A stretch of 64,000 nucleotides of DNA from assembly GCA_020975725.1 (NCBI GenBank), contig QXJR01000007.1:62001-126000 (forward strand), read 5' to 3'. Below are positions 1 to 10,662 of the stretch, in pieces. Each line of letters starts with the position of its first letter. The stretch's first letter is position 1. The translations under genes were made by a program, and so were the position numbers. This DNA comes from Picocystis sp. L7. Taxonomy: Eukaryota; Chlorophyta; Picocystophyceae; Picocystales; Picocystaceae. The notes beneath the pieces are model-generated. The model worked only from the letters and a program-made list of their open reading frames with translations, was not told the DNA's origin and did no database searches.

Positions 1-29
1 AACGACACGTGGCCGTACGCTCTGCCATA

Positions 30-1330
30 CACTAACCTAAGGAAACCGCGCTTTGCGAAACCGCCAAGTACAAATTTGGTTGGGCAAGTCGTGCAAGCCA
101 GGTTCTTGCTCGAGCTCATGGACGGCTCAGCTCGCCTACAGTTTTGGACTGGCCTTGTGGAACGCTTTCGAAAAGCGGCAAAATCTTCTCCCGCTGCTTA
201 CGTCATCCGGTGGGCGGACGGGACTACTTCCTCCTACCGTCCCGATGACGCACACACGATCCTATTTGATCCTGTGGCGGCCGTGTACGGCCAAGCTTCC
301 CTCGTCTCGCCACAGCCACTCGACGATCGGGCTGAGTTGCGCTTAATGGTGGTCCGGGAGGGTGTTGCGCCCAGCCCTCTTGAGACACCTGTCTTGCCGA
401 GGTTGTCCTTCGACGATGAGGAATATGCACTCAATCGTGAGGCTTTTGAGAGGTTCTCAATTATATTCGGGCCATTCACTTGGGACTTGTTTGCCTCGCC
501 AAACAATGCCCAATGTCCGGCCTTCTTTACACGGGCGACCCATGCTTTCGCCCAAGAATGGGCTAGTCTTGGCAACCTGTGGGCACACCCATCCTGTTGC
601 CTCAATGACTCCGCGATAGGCAAGCCGGAGGCCGAACCTAGAGCCCTTGTGACCATGATCACTCCGCATTGGCCAAAGGCTCCCTGTTTCCTCGCTTGCA
701 ATATCTCGCTACCTACTAGGAGGTAATCGGGAGGCATGAGGGAATATTCTCGGATGCCCGAGGAAGGCCCTTGCCTTCCCCTCACTGGGACGTCCTCCTC
801 AGTCATGTCCCTAGGCGGATGCAGGGCTAGGACCAACCCGAATAGGGACCGGTTTGTCCCCCTTTCTAATAAGGTCTCCGTGGCCGATGAACCGGATCAA
901 TACGTGGCTTAGCCACGGGCGTATTCCCAAATGGAGTTACGATGTAATATTAATTTTGGCGGAGGGGTACGAAAACACAACAACAACAACGTCCCTTGAC
1001 GTACCGTCCAACCGCCTTGGCTACCATGGCGACATCAACTAACGCACGCCAACGCCACCACCAGCGCCGCCGGCTCGCCACTAGAAAAGGAGGTGGTCGC
1101 CCAAGCGGCATAGTTGCCAAGACTAGCCGACCGTTGGGCGAGAGCGTTGATCTCCCGTGTAAAGAAGGCCGGACATTGGGCGTTGCTTGGCGGGGCAAAC
1201 AAGTCCCAAGGAGATGGCCAGAATATAATTGAGAACTTCTCGAAAGCCTCACGATTGGTTGCATATTCCTAATCGTCAAAAGATAACTTCGGCAAGACGG
1301 GTGTCTCCAGAAGAACAAGGGCATCATTAG
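30..1330. mobile_element. Retroelement fossil, two inverted fragments (DIRS/Ty3-type RT-RNase H region)
   Basis: Plus-strand translation across about 76-720 resembles the RNase H-proximal part of DIRS- or Ty3-type retroelement polyproteins, with the recognisable block FTWDLFASPNNAQ near 475-510. A second, shorter and more diverged copy of the same segment lies in the opposite orientation: about 380-590 matches the reverse complement of about 1110-1310. No complete reverse transcriptase, integrase or recombinase is visible and no terminal repeats were found. Both fragments are broken and look old. The family assignment rests on one short motif block, so it is approximate. Confidence 0.55.
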
Positions 1331-3950
1331 ATTCATCTTCGCAAGGACGAAGGATACACCCACGCTTCTACACACGGCTATGCTATTGCTGTTGGTTTTT
1401 GAAAAGAGGTTCGCGAACCCTTTTTAGCAACATATACAATGACATTCCCAAGAAGCGGACAGTTTAGGGAAGGGGTACCTGGAGGGAGGATTGGTTTGTT
1501 ACGCCAGACAGGACTAACTCTCCTACGAAGCCACGGTCCTAAAGTGTCAATGAAAGTAAGAGCCAAGACCCCGACTACTAGCCGGTCGATCGGGCAATAC
1601 CCTCCGGACTACTTGTTGAAGGGGATTTTCTTCCTTCTAGTGAGTTTCAGAATTGTTTGTTGTTGTGAACTTGTTGTGAACCGGTTGTTAGGGTTTCTTT
1701 CTTTTAATCCATACGTTCACTTGTTGATCCGGTGTGGCGATACGTTTACGACAACGTTCGTTTCTTGATCGAACTTGCTTATGGAGCTCGGTGGTGAAGG
1801 ATGGCACGTTGTTGATTGCGTGTCATGCTCTAAGTTCTACTACAAGTAAGGTGTTGCGTTTTTCGCATAGTTGCATAGGTTTGTTTGTCCAATGGTGGGC
1901 CATTGGGCTACTTCATAGTAGGTGACTCGAACTTGTCAAGCTCAATTAGTCCTTCCTCGGATGCACAGGCTGTATCGTCCCACGAAACGTTTGTCGGGCC
2001 ACATGTCGCTCTATTCGTCAATCCTTTGGTTGAGACCGAGGGACGAATCGACCTGGTTGGGTCGTCAACCCCACCTGTACTCTAGGTACTTCAACACTAC
2101 TCACCTAGCTATTTGGACGAGTGAGTCTGGGGGACCCGGACAAAGACCGACTAACCCTAAGGGCGAATCTTTTCGAAGATTCGGGAAGAGGGGCATGAAG
2201 GGCAAGGATGTTGCGTGAAAAGTTTGGTCTAGCTGAAGGCTAGATCTTGGTCTTCCGATGGATGCCGTGAGCAACACGTGACCATCCGTTGCCGCAATTC
2301 AGTTGAGGGGGCTATGTGCGAAACCCCTCAAACCCCGAAGAGGGGATCTTAGCGGGCTTCCCTTGCATATAGTTGATGAGAACTTGCTCGACCCCGTGAC
2401 GTCCACGGCACCTCTCCCATGAGTTTCGGTGAGCCATCAACATTGTGTGCGCCTCAGAAAGAGTGCTTTTAGTCCCCCCAAACGTCGAAGAAGGCGAGGA
2501 AGAAGCAAGAAGGAGACGGTCAACACTCTCATCAACGAGAAGTGAGACCCCCGAGGAGGAAACACCCGCCTCCACTTCGTGAGGAGCCGAAGTTTCGAGG
2601 AGCAAACCGCGTGTCCAACGTCCTTCACGGATGCTTTGTAACATGTTCGACTAAAGCCTTCCTTGAGGGAACCCGTCGGCAAGTTTCATATGTGCTACAT
2701 CACGGGCCCGTTCCCATCGTGTGGCAAAATATGATACGTCAATCAATAAAGGTAAAATTGTGAAAAATTATAAAGACTCATAAGGAAATGTGATTTTGAA
2801 AGGAGATTGTACATCAATAGCGAATCAACACAAGGACAGCGACTGCTAGCACAAAGCACTTGGACGTACAATGCCTACTCAGGAAGCGCTTCTTAGGTAA
2901 TAGCCGTGAGAGGTACTGTTATGATTGAAAATACGGAGTTTCATGCTTTGTAGGCCGTACATTACATCCGGGAGTCCATGGTTGAAGGGCATACCACGTT
3001 TGAACATGTAGTATGATAGCAAAGTCATCGGTACTCCGTGAATAGCAACTAGAGAGTACATGCCTTGCCGCACTAACGCTTTTGAAGAAGCGACAACAAA
3101 AATAGAATGGAAAAGTTGTTTCACAAACGTCTTGCCCGTACCAATTAGACACGTCGGGGAGTTTTGGACCGGAGGTTCGGTTTTCTCCCACCATCCTTAC
3201 TACTTGTATTGTATCATAGGACCGTGGAGGACGCCGGTGCCGATGGGAGTCCCAAGTTTCGGCCAAGTCCGCTTGTTCGTCACACACTAGCACCCTCCGA
3301 TGGGTTAGAGTACCCTAACGTCCGACACACACACGTTGTTATGAGTTGATCCCGCAAGAAGAGCTGAAGTCAAGGCGCCAGGCCGACCTCCGAAGCAATT
3401 TGCTCCATGCCAATGGAGCTCAAGCACTACGAAATTCCCACCTAACAGTGGCAACCGAAGTCATCGAAAAGTGCTAGCTAATTGTGGAGTTTTCCTTTAC
3501 GGCTTCAATTGTCTTTTCTCAACTTCTACATGAAAAGGCATGACAACAAGGGCTTGATGAAGAGAGCACATGAGTGAGTGATACGACTTAACATGTATTT
3601 CTACATGGCCTGTTGTTAGATACCAGTCCACATCAATGTGGAGGGCAGAAGATCTTTGGTCAAATGAAGCCGCCTCCGACTCCCCTTCTGCCTTACGCGG
3701 GTACACCTCACATTTTTGGCCTTGCAACAGTTGTTCGTCTTTCCCCTTGACTGCGTTGTTGTGCGTGGGACCCGAGCCCAGAACAGGAACCTTACAGTTG
3801 CCAATAAAATTGCCATAGTTCACTCATAGTGCTCAATTTACTAGTGCGGATGCCGCTAGCAGCATAATGGGGAGCAGAGCAGATGAAGTCTAGCAGAATG
3901 GGATCTTGTTGGAACTCGCTTTCTCATATCATTCAAGGAATCAGTAGAGT
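1331..3950. other. Gene-poor stretch, nothing recognised
   Basis: About 2.6 kb of visibly lower GC than the gene blocks. It contains only short, overlapping, low-quality ORFs on both strands and no motif I recognise. Its position beside the retroelement fragments suggests decayed repeat DNA, but that is inference. Confidence 0.4.
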
Positions 3951-4909
3951 TTACCCCCTTCTCAAGCTGCTTTTGCAATGTTTCGAAACGAAGCCTGATG
4001 AGGAAGGATGAAATCTTGGATCGATCAGCATAAAATCCCTGTCCAAATTTTTAACATTGCGCACCGCGTTCCAAGGGAAGCTCCTTTGTGAATGCAAACG
4101 AAGCAGGCGCTGTCCAAAAGCAGAGAGAAGAAATTCGTCCTTGGTGGCCGCTTTGACAGGACAAGCTTGGAGCAGTTGCCAGTATGCACTTTGTTTCATA
4201 AAGTTCAACAAAGCAATTTCAGAAGTATTGGGATATATTGGCGATAGTTTATGCCATGCGGCAATGACAACGGTGCAGTGTACGTTGGAGAGGCTACTGC
4301 CCCACACTCCAAGTGTACATTCTTCTAGAGGGGACCGTGGAAAGCTTGGCATGCTGAAGCTTAAAGGCGGGCCTCCGTCATAATCTAGAGCCCAAACATT
4401 ACCCCGTTTGTCTATGAAGCAATTCTTCTCTGCTCGCCCTCTACTTCCTCCTTGGTGATCATGGTTTCGCAACGGTGCATCCAACACCATAGCTTCTGCT
4501 GTAGAGTAATAAAGCATGGAGACAGGGTGTCCCTTTGCATAAAGAAAGGCTACGTTCATATGCTTGCATGTCTTGTTGCTAGGGTGCCCAGTTCAGGAAT
4601 GTGCTCCGCCAGGAGAAACTGGTATTTACGTCCATCAGACGCACACCTTGCATCCGTTTCTATCATAACGGAAATCCCTGCACCGTTTTCGAGGGAGAAA
4701 AAGGCCTCCTTTCGATTCAAGGAGGAAAAGAAACCTTCCATATTAGGAGAAAGTCCCAGCCTCAAGGCCTTTTTGATGCCGAATGCTAAGACATCCCATT
4801 GAACAACCTTCTGGCTTTTGATCATATACTCAAATTGGGATGTATTGCCCTGCCCCCTCTTCTCAATAAAGCGATTCACCCCAGGACCGTGGCTCTTTTC
4901 GATGCTCAC
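3951..4909 (-). CDS. Unidentified ORF pair, possibly one interrupted gene
   Basis: Two minus-strand ORFs follow each other directly: 4909-4556 (117 codons) and 4559-3951 (202 codons). They overlap by an ATGA and sit in different frames. Both read like ordinary soluble protein, with mixed composition, no low complexity and regular hydrophobic spacing. Together they could be one gene of about 320 residues broken by a frame change or an unrecognised intron. I do not recognise a family: no signal peptide, membrane segment or catalytic motif stands out. The gene-poor, repeat-containing surroundings make a decaying gene or a repeat-derived ORF equally possible. Confidence 0.25.
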
Positions 4910-5687
4910 AATCCTGCGTTGGAACCATGCTTTTGTGCATTCTCTGGATGGTGGGAGATGGAAAGGTATCGCGCAATCCTCTTTCGTTCAGCCGCTTCTA
5001 CATGCATGCCGAGAATCGGGCAAGTCTCATGGCGCAGAAAAGGAGCTCGGAACAGTAGGAAGATAAACCGATCTAGCTTCAACCATCAATATAGCTTCAC
5101 AAACTTTAGCAACCTGTTGGAGTATAGGTTGTGTCTGTCCTCACATAATGCTCCACGTTGAAAAGGTGATAGCATAGGCGTACGACGACCCCACACATGG
5201 ACAGACCTATCGCAACAGCCTGCCGTTTCCCAAGGACTCGTCTACGGCGAAGAGCAGGTAAGCTGCGCGTGGCAGGAGTCACCGACTTTGTTCCGTGAGA
5301 CGGTGCCCATCCAAGTCCGACCCGACCCCGTTGATCCTACCAACGAGGGGGGTCCAAAAACCTTCAGCCTCATGCGACGAACCATCAACGTCTTCTGTCA
5401 TCCTCGGGTTACCCCACGATGGACAGATTCCCCATTCCCCCCCCCCCCCACTATCCCGGCCCCGACCCTGGACGCGTCCTTCCCTTCTGGAACGGATCTC
5501 GCTGTTCGTGTCCGCGGAAGGAGGTTTCCTGTAGCCAACGCTAGAACGTCGCAAGAAGACACCACGATACGTTGGTCGAAGTTCCGTCGTCGATTCGAAG
5601 GAGAGTACACCACGCGAAGGAATTGGTATCAAGACGGCGTTCCCCTTGGGATCGTCAGGAAGACCTGCCACTCGTCGACGAAGTACC
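4910..5687. promoter_or_regulatory. Intergenic region and putative promoter of the transporter, with a 13-C run
   Basis: No convincing ORF. Composition changes from the AT-richer left region to GC-rich from about 5250. A run of 13 cytosines lies at 5437-5449, about 240 bp before the transporter ATG at 5688. The same kind of C or G run recurs upstream of many genes in the window. Confidence 0.4.
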
Positions 5688-6659
5688 ATGTGGACTTTGA
5701 ACCCCGCACGGTGGAATACGGCTGTTGTGATCGCCTCACTCACATTCTTCTCGACCAGCTTCGGTCTCCTTACGGTGGCGTCAAAGACGGACGGACGCTA
5801 CCTCTATAACTTCGCCACCGTTCCACTCGTGGCAGAGTTTATGAAGCTTTGCATTTCTTTTTGGATGTTCTACAGTCAACACGACAACAAAGAAGAACTC
5901 TTCTCGGTGAAGTCTTTCTTGGGTAGCCGCTACTTTTTAATGGTGGCGATGATTTACACTGCCACAAACAACCTCGTGTTTGTCATCTTGAAATACCTGG
6001 ATGCTCCCACCTTTCAAGTCATAGGAAATCTGAAGATTGTGAGTACAGGCATTCTCTTTCGTGTCTTCCTTAAGAGGGAGCTGTCCGTCCTCAAGTGGAT
6101 GGCACTGATACTCCTCACCGCCGGATCTGCGACCACACAGATAAGCACCGAAGGTGGATCGATGTTCTCAGCACCAATGATTGGATACCTCCTTGCCTTA
6201 CTGGCAACATTCCTCTCAGGATTTGCAGGAGTCTTCACAGAGTATGCAATGAAACGCACAGATGAGTCATTGAACTTGCAGAATGTGCATTTATACTTCT
6301 ATGGGGTGATATTCAATGCCATGTACTTTGTGTACCATTCTGGCGGCGGACTATTTGAATTCCGCCCATCAGTGTTTTTCAGTGGCTACGACGTCCGCAC
6401 AGTCCTGGTTGTTTTGAATTTGGCAGTCAGTGGTCTATTGATATCATGGATAATCAAGTATGTAGATACGATTGCAAAGATCTATGCGAATTGCCTGGCA
6501 ATGTTCTTCACGACCGTTGTTTCTGTCATGGTGTTGGGAACAGCTTTCACTCTCCAACTCATGTTGGGCATCATAGTCTGCAGCTGCTCAGTATACCTTT
6601 ACTACATTGATCCAAGACACATGGTCAAGGCCCACGACATCCCTCCACTTGGGAAATGA
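5688..6659 (+). CDS. Nucleotide-sugar transporter (CMP-sialate/UDP-galactose transporter-like family)
   Basis: A 323-residue, strongly hydrophobic protein with about ten membrane segments. It matches the SLC35A/Nuc_sug_transp family (PF04142), whose Golgi or ER members exchange a nucleotide sugar for the nucleoside monophosphate. Family features seen are the N-terminal block ending SKTDGRYLYNFATVP, the motif FQVIGNLKIVSTG (an FQV-x-x-x-LKI pattern typical of the family) and GFAGVFTEYAMK, matching the family GFAGVYFE block. The start chosen is the ATG at 5688, beginning MWTLNPARWN, because homologues begin at about this point; the frame stays open upstream but only with a TTG. No intron is needed. 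Substrate specificity cannot be read from the sequence. An AATAAA lies 47 nt past the stop. Confidence 0.9.
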   Translation: MWTLNPARWNTAVVIASLTFFSTSFGLLTVASKTDGRYLYNFATVPLVAEFMKLCISFWMFYSQHDNKEELFSVKSFLGSRYFLMVAMIYTATNNLVFVILKYLDAPTFQVIGNLKIVSTGILFRVFLKRELSVLKWMALILLTAGSATTQISTEGGSMFSAPMIGYLLALLATFLSGFAGVFTEYAMKRTDESLNLQNVHLYFYGVIFNAMYFVYHSGGGLFEFRPSVFFSGYDVRTVLVVLNLAVSGLLISWIIKYVDTIAKIYANCLAMFFTTVVSVMVLGTAFTLQLMLGIIVCSCSVYLYYIDPRHMVKAHDIPPLGK

Positions 6660-6706
6660 TTGGCCAGAATCGGTGTCACTGACTGGGGATTCTATTAGTT
6701 TGCTGA

Positions 6707-6712
6707 AATAAA
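6707..6712 (+). terminator. Poly(A) signal AATAAA of the transporter gene
   Basis: A canonical AATAAA hexamer starting 48 nt after the TGA at 6657-6659. Its position fits a cleavage and polyadenylation signal. Confidence 0.5.
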
Positions 6713-7121
6713 TTCCAAAGTACACTGTGTTCATATCAGAATCTCTGAAAATTTTCACCTTCATGCTATGCGCTCGATCGCACGATCGGCGCCTCCATAG
6801 CATCCGATGGCCCACCAAGTTTGGGCTGGAAGACATCACCTGAGGATGTTGTGCGTCGGAGGTTGTTGACACCCTGACTTTCTGGACTGGACTTGGGCCT
6901 CGGCCCTTGTTCGGAGATCCACCCTTTCGATCTTTGCAAGGTACCGGGGGAACCGAGCAGTCTGACCCGACAGACCCTGCACAGAGCAAGGGTCGAGCAT
7001 TCGGCATTGGGAGGCCGCGGGGTCGTCAGAACCGAAGAGCGAGCGCGTCAACTTCTGCTTCTTTCAACACTTGGAAGTCTCGTAGCAACAGGTTGTTTGG
7101 AGGTGTGAGGAACGATTCAGC
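6713..7121. other. Intergenic region upstream of the dehydratase
   Basis: About 400 bp without a credible ORF. It should hold the transporter 3' end and the promoter of the next gene. No TATA box or C/G run of eight or more was seen. Confidence 0.35.
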
Positions 7122-8201
7122 ATGCCGAAAATGGTGCACGGTAGTGGTGCAGATGCTGGCGGCCCGGATATCTTCGAAGCCAGGGTCGTTCTGGTGACGG
7201 GCGTGGCCGGGTTCTTAGGGTCGCATTTCGCACGAAAGCTCTTGCGAGATTCTAGCTTGAAGCTGGTGGTCGGGGTCGACAAAATGTCCTCCACGAGCAG
7301 TGTGAGAAGCGTATGCGAACTCGAGCAGGATGATCGTTTCATTTTTGTCAAGGGGAATATTCTGTCCGAAGGATTCCTAAGCCTCATCTACGAGAAGTAC
7401 AACATCGACACGGTTGTCCACTTCGCTGCGCAGACCGTGGTGGAGAATGAAGGGAACAGCCTGGATTTCACGCTCAACATTGTTGTGGGTACACATTTCC
7501 TCCTAGAGTCCATGAGGTTGTATGGTGGGATCAGACGTTTTATATACGCAAGTACAGATGAGGTATATGGTGAAAAGCGCACAGTCAGCGAGACTGCCCA
7601 GGAAGAGGAAGTCAAGTATGAGCCACCAAACCCTTACGCTGCAGCAAAAGCTGCAGCAGAAATGATGGCTAAAGCCTACACGACCTCGTATGGTCTGTCA
7701 ACTATCATTGTACGGGTTTGTAATGTGTACGGTCCGGGAGAATTCCCAAACAAGGTCATACCCAAGTTCACGCTTTTGGCCCTGGATGGAAAACCTCTAC
7801 CTGTACAAGGAACGGGTTCTGCAGTCCGGTGCTTCATTTACGTGGAAGACGTCGTGGAAGCCTTTTATACGATCCTCTCCAAGGGTAAGGACAACGAAAC
7901 ATACACCGTTGGTCCAGAAGGACAGAAGCTTGTCATGGATGTTGCAAGAGACATTCTTAGCACAGTTGGCATGGACGGACAGGATGCCAACATCCTGTTC
8001 GTGCCAAAACGGTCGTTCATCGATGAGAGGCACTTCATCGTGGACCATGAGTTGAGAAAACTTGGCTGGTCAGAGAAAGTGTCGTGGGATGAAGGCTTGA
8101 AGGCGACCGTGGACTGGTACCAAGAGCACGGCAAGTGCTGGTGGGAATGCATTGATCTCAGCGGGGAAAATCCAGGAGCCTCCTCGCCTTTAGGGAAATG
8201 A
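7122..8201 (+). CDS. dTDP/UDP-glucose 4,6-dehydratase (extended SDR, RHM/RmlB-like)
   Basis: A 359-residue extended short-chain dehydrogenase. The NAD-binding motif TGVAGFLGSH is at residues 26-35, the class signature STDEVYG at 144-150 and the catalytic Tyr-x3-Lys (YAAAK) at 172-176. Downstream blocks NVYGPGEFPNKVIPKF and VRCFIYVEDV match plant rhamnose synthase (RHM) N-terminal domains and bacterial RmlB. The family oxidises C4 and dehydrates C5-C6 of dTDP- or UDP-glucose to the 4-keto-6-deoxy sugar, the first step to rhamnose. Only the dehydratase domain is present, so a separate epimerase/reductase would be needed. The usual AAQTHVDNS block is altered to AAQTVVENE. The ATG at 7122 is the first in frame. 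The protein is probably cytosolic, since no targeting signal is seen. Confidence 0.88.
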   Translation: MPKMVHGSGADAGGPDIFEARVVLVTGVAGFLGSHFARKLLRDSSLKLVVGVDKMSSTSSVRSVCELEQDDRFIFVKGNILSEGFLSLIYEKYNIDTVVHFAAQTVVENEGNSLDFTLNIVVGTHFLLESMRLYGGIRRFIYASTDEVYGEKRTVSETAQEEEVKYEPPNPYAAAKAAAEMMAKAYTTSYGLSTIIVRVCNVYGPGEFPNKVIPKFTLLALDGKPLPVQGTGSAVRCFIYVEDVVEAFYTILSKGKDNETYTVGPEGQKLVMDVARDILSTVGMDGQDANILFVPKRSFIDERHFIVDHELRKLGWSEKVSWDEGLKATVDWYQEHGKCWWECIDLSGENPGASSPLGK

Positions 8202-9708
8202 AAATTTGACGAAGACTTCAGGATTGCTTGCTTCCATAGCGATCCGCAGCAGATCCGCGGTTATTAAGAAGCTTAAATAACATCGTCTTAAAGAGAGCCC
8301 ACTTCTTTGCGCCTGCTTGTGGAGTTGGTTGCCGCTCTTCTCTCTTAATTATGACTGCACCGGCATTGACGTGTACCAGCCTCGGAAGAAATGCTCTTGA
8401 TGGACGGCCTGAATGATTCCCGTCTCTGGCCAAGACCATTCAACGCAGGGCCTTCACTGTGTGCCCTTGCTTTGCATATTCTTGAAGGATGCAGGGCAAA
8501 CATTCCATTTATACTGCGTCCAAGTCAACATCCTAGTCAACACGCCATTCGTGTGGTTCAATCCTACTGTTAGGGTGCACACTCGTTTGTTCCAAACCCC
8601 CTGAATAAACCTGCGGCCCGATTCCTCCGTCCTTCGGGCCCTGTTTGTTACAACCCAATGGTTAGAGGATCGAACTTTGACTTGCTGAGCTCGTTGTCCG
8701 TGCTGATCGGACATCCCTTGTCCATCTGGCACAAGCAAGCCCAAAGTGGAACGTTTCTGTGTCCGACGCGTCCACGCTTGATCTCCGCTTTGTTTTCGCA
8801 CATCCATGCATGCGAATTCAGCTCGGCAGCACGTGCCTATGCTCTCTTTCAACACCGTGCTTTCAGGTAGCGTTGCGAGCTTCCGGTCTGGCCCTGCTGT
8901 GCCTGGGGTTCTGATGCCCTTCCCAGATGATTCGAATCGCTCGTGCTGTTTTCCCCGCGAGTTCGAAGGGGGGCGCAGCATCTTGCAATGTTAAGTCCTC
9001 GGCTCAAAGAACTTTCTTTCAGATGCATGATATCTTCGGGATAGAAACTGCAGGTTTCGCTCGGGAAGGTGGTTCTCGTTGCACCTGCTTTGACCAGGAG
9101 CGATGTTTGGGATCCGTTTCGTTCGTTTATCCGTGTCCATTCCGTCCGATCCATCGCTTCGTCTTACCAGGACGAGGGCTCGCGTTCTTGGAAGAGCCTT
9201 GATCGCCAGGGCATCCACCCATCCTCGTTCGCTCTCTGGTTCCGTGTTTCGATCCGCATCGCGTCCATGGAACGATGCTTTTGTGTTCGTGGTCGATTTT
9301 CGTCGGCAAGGCATCGCATGGAGGTACGTTCGCCTGGTCCTTGTTGTTCGATGGCCTCGGATCCCGATTCTTAGTCTCGACCCCGACTCCCCCGCCTTTT
9401 TCTTTTGTTTCCGACCCTGCCATCCTTCCTGCCCTTGTGTTGGGTCGATTCCTTCTCGGAGGACACGGGTACGTCCTCCCCCCCCCCGTTTCGGGGGATC
9501 CGGCACGACTGTGTTCCCCCGTTTCGAGGGAAGGACGTCGGTCCTGATTGGGTTGGGTCATCCATCTCCCTTTGGATCCCTCCCTTTCGAAAGGGGCGGA
9601 CGGATCCCTTCTCCTTGGGTTCAACTCCGTGGTCAGGGGGATGGATACGAATCCAATGCGCGAAACCAGGGGGACGGGTGCACCCAACACCAACCCACGA
9701 ACACGTGC
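8202..9708. promoter_or_regulatory. 1.5-kb intergenic region, promoter-like and GGATCC-rich at its right end
   Basis: No credible gene; the longest ORF (minus, 8981-8454) has no family resemblance. The last 600 bp become very GC-rich and contain five GGATCC palindromes (9111, 9359, 9496, 9574, 9602) and a 10-C run at 9478-9487, about 220 bp before the next ATG. This part probably holds the promoter and 5' UTR of the gene at 9709. Confidence 0.4.
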
Positions 9709-10662
9709 ATGGACGCTTGGAACAAGTTTCGAAAGGCCGTGCAGGAAGGTAAAGAAAGGGCACACAGCAATCGAGAACGAGGAAGACAGGAGAAACACGC
9801 ACATCCGAGCGCAGAAGAAGGGAAACCAACACGTGCGACGGAGAACGGAACCAGGACGAGTGGACGAACGACGAACCGCCCAACACTGCAACAAGCAGAC
9901 GCGTCCAAAGGGAAGGAATCCGCGAAAACGCAGGTACGAATGAGCCAACCAGGAAGCGCTGGTGGAGCAGCGGCGAATAAACAGGCCGTAGGCAAAGCGA
10001 CCGAAGCCCTGGACGGTGCCGTGCAGGCCAACCGACCGTGGTGGAAGACGTTCGCCGAGGACGTGAGAAGCGGCAAAGCGAGCGCCAAGTTCTCCGATGG
10101 AGCCAAAAAGATGCAGGAGAAATTCAAAGGGAAAGGCCTGAACATGGGAATGAAGGTCGACGTGGACATGTTTGGGCCCACCTTCGATAGCTTGAAAAAG
10201 AATGGCGTGGAGGCGTGGATGACCCTCCCGCCCGAAGTGAGGAGAGCATCTCCATACGCAGGAACGGCCGTGCTGGCCATGTGGATCACGAAAATCGCCT
10301 TTGTCAATCCAGCGAGGAGGAAAGAGTTGGAGACCAGGAAAGAACTTGCCGATGTCATGGTTGAGAACAAGAAGCTGCGCCGGAGGATCTCGGAGCTCGA
10401 GAATGGCTATCGGGGTTCGGGGCTCTCAGGAAGTGGAAGCCAAGATCCTGGGGTGGCACTTGCAGAAGCAGTCGCAGCGGCAGTCCAGGCAGCGGCTGCT
10501 GCTGCTCAAGCGGCTGCTTCTGCAGCAGAGGCCGCAAGCAATATAAACGGAAGAACTGTCAGAGGAACTCCTGCGGCTGGCCAGGTTCCGAAAAGCACGC
10601 CTGCAGGGCAGCTTCCCTCTCGACCAAGCCAAAAGAGTTCGAGCATCCCTTCCCTTCAGTGA
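9709..10662 (+). CDS. Unknown coiled-coil protein with one short hydrophobic segment; probable intron
   Basis: The ATG at 9709 begins MDAWNKFRKAVQE. A probable intron runs 9749-9952 (donor GTAAAG, acceptor CCAG, 204 nt). Because it is a multiple of three and has no stop, both forms are open: 249 residues spliced, 317 unspliced. The intron model is preferred because the inserted stretch is basic, charged and low in hydrophobics, unlike the flanks. Spliced features are a conserved-looking block RPWWKTFAEDVRSGK (41-55), a hydrophobic segment PYAGTAVLAMWITKIAFV (114-131), a charged helix likely to form a coiled coil (134-164) and an Ala/Gln-rich tail. I do not recognise the family. A membrane- or organelle-associated structural protein is possible but unproven. 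Confidence 0.6.
   Translation: MDAWNKFRKAVQEGKERAHSNRERGRQEKHAHPSAEEGKPTRATENGTRTSGRTTNRPTLQQADASKGKESAKTQVRMSQPGSAGGAAANKQAVGKATEALDGAVQANRPWWKTFAEDVRSGKASAKFSDGAKKMQEKFKGKGLNMGMKVDVDMFGPTFDSLKKNGVEAWMTLPPEVRRASPYAGTAVLAMWITKIAFVNPARRKELETRKELADVMVENKKLRRRISELENGYRGSGLSGSGSQDPGVALAEAVAAAVQAAAAAAQAAASAAEAASNINGRTVRGTPAAGQVPKSTPAGQLPSRPSQKSSSIPSLQ

Noticed and set aside
4556-4559. ATGA overlap of two ORFs, as in a bacterial operon
   Set aside because: The surroundings are eukaryotic with spliced genes; the overlap is a coincidence of a frame change.
8454-8981. 175-codon minus-strand ORF
   Set aside because: No domain, no hydrophobic pattern, in intergenic DNA; a chance open frame cannot be excluded either way.
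9103-9708. N-terminal 200 residues of the 519-codon ORF containing the gene at 9709
   Set aside because: GC-rich promoter-like DNA with a C run and five GGATCC sites; the protein-like part starts at the ATG at 9709.
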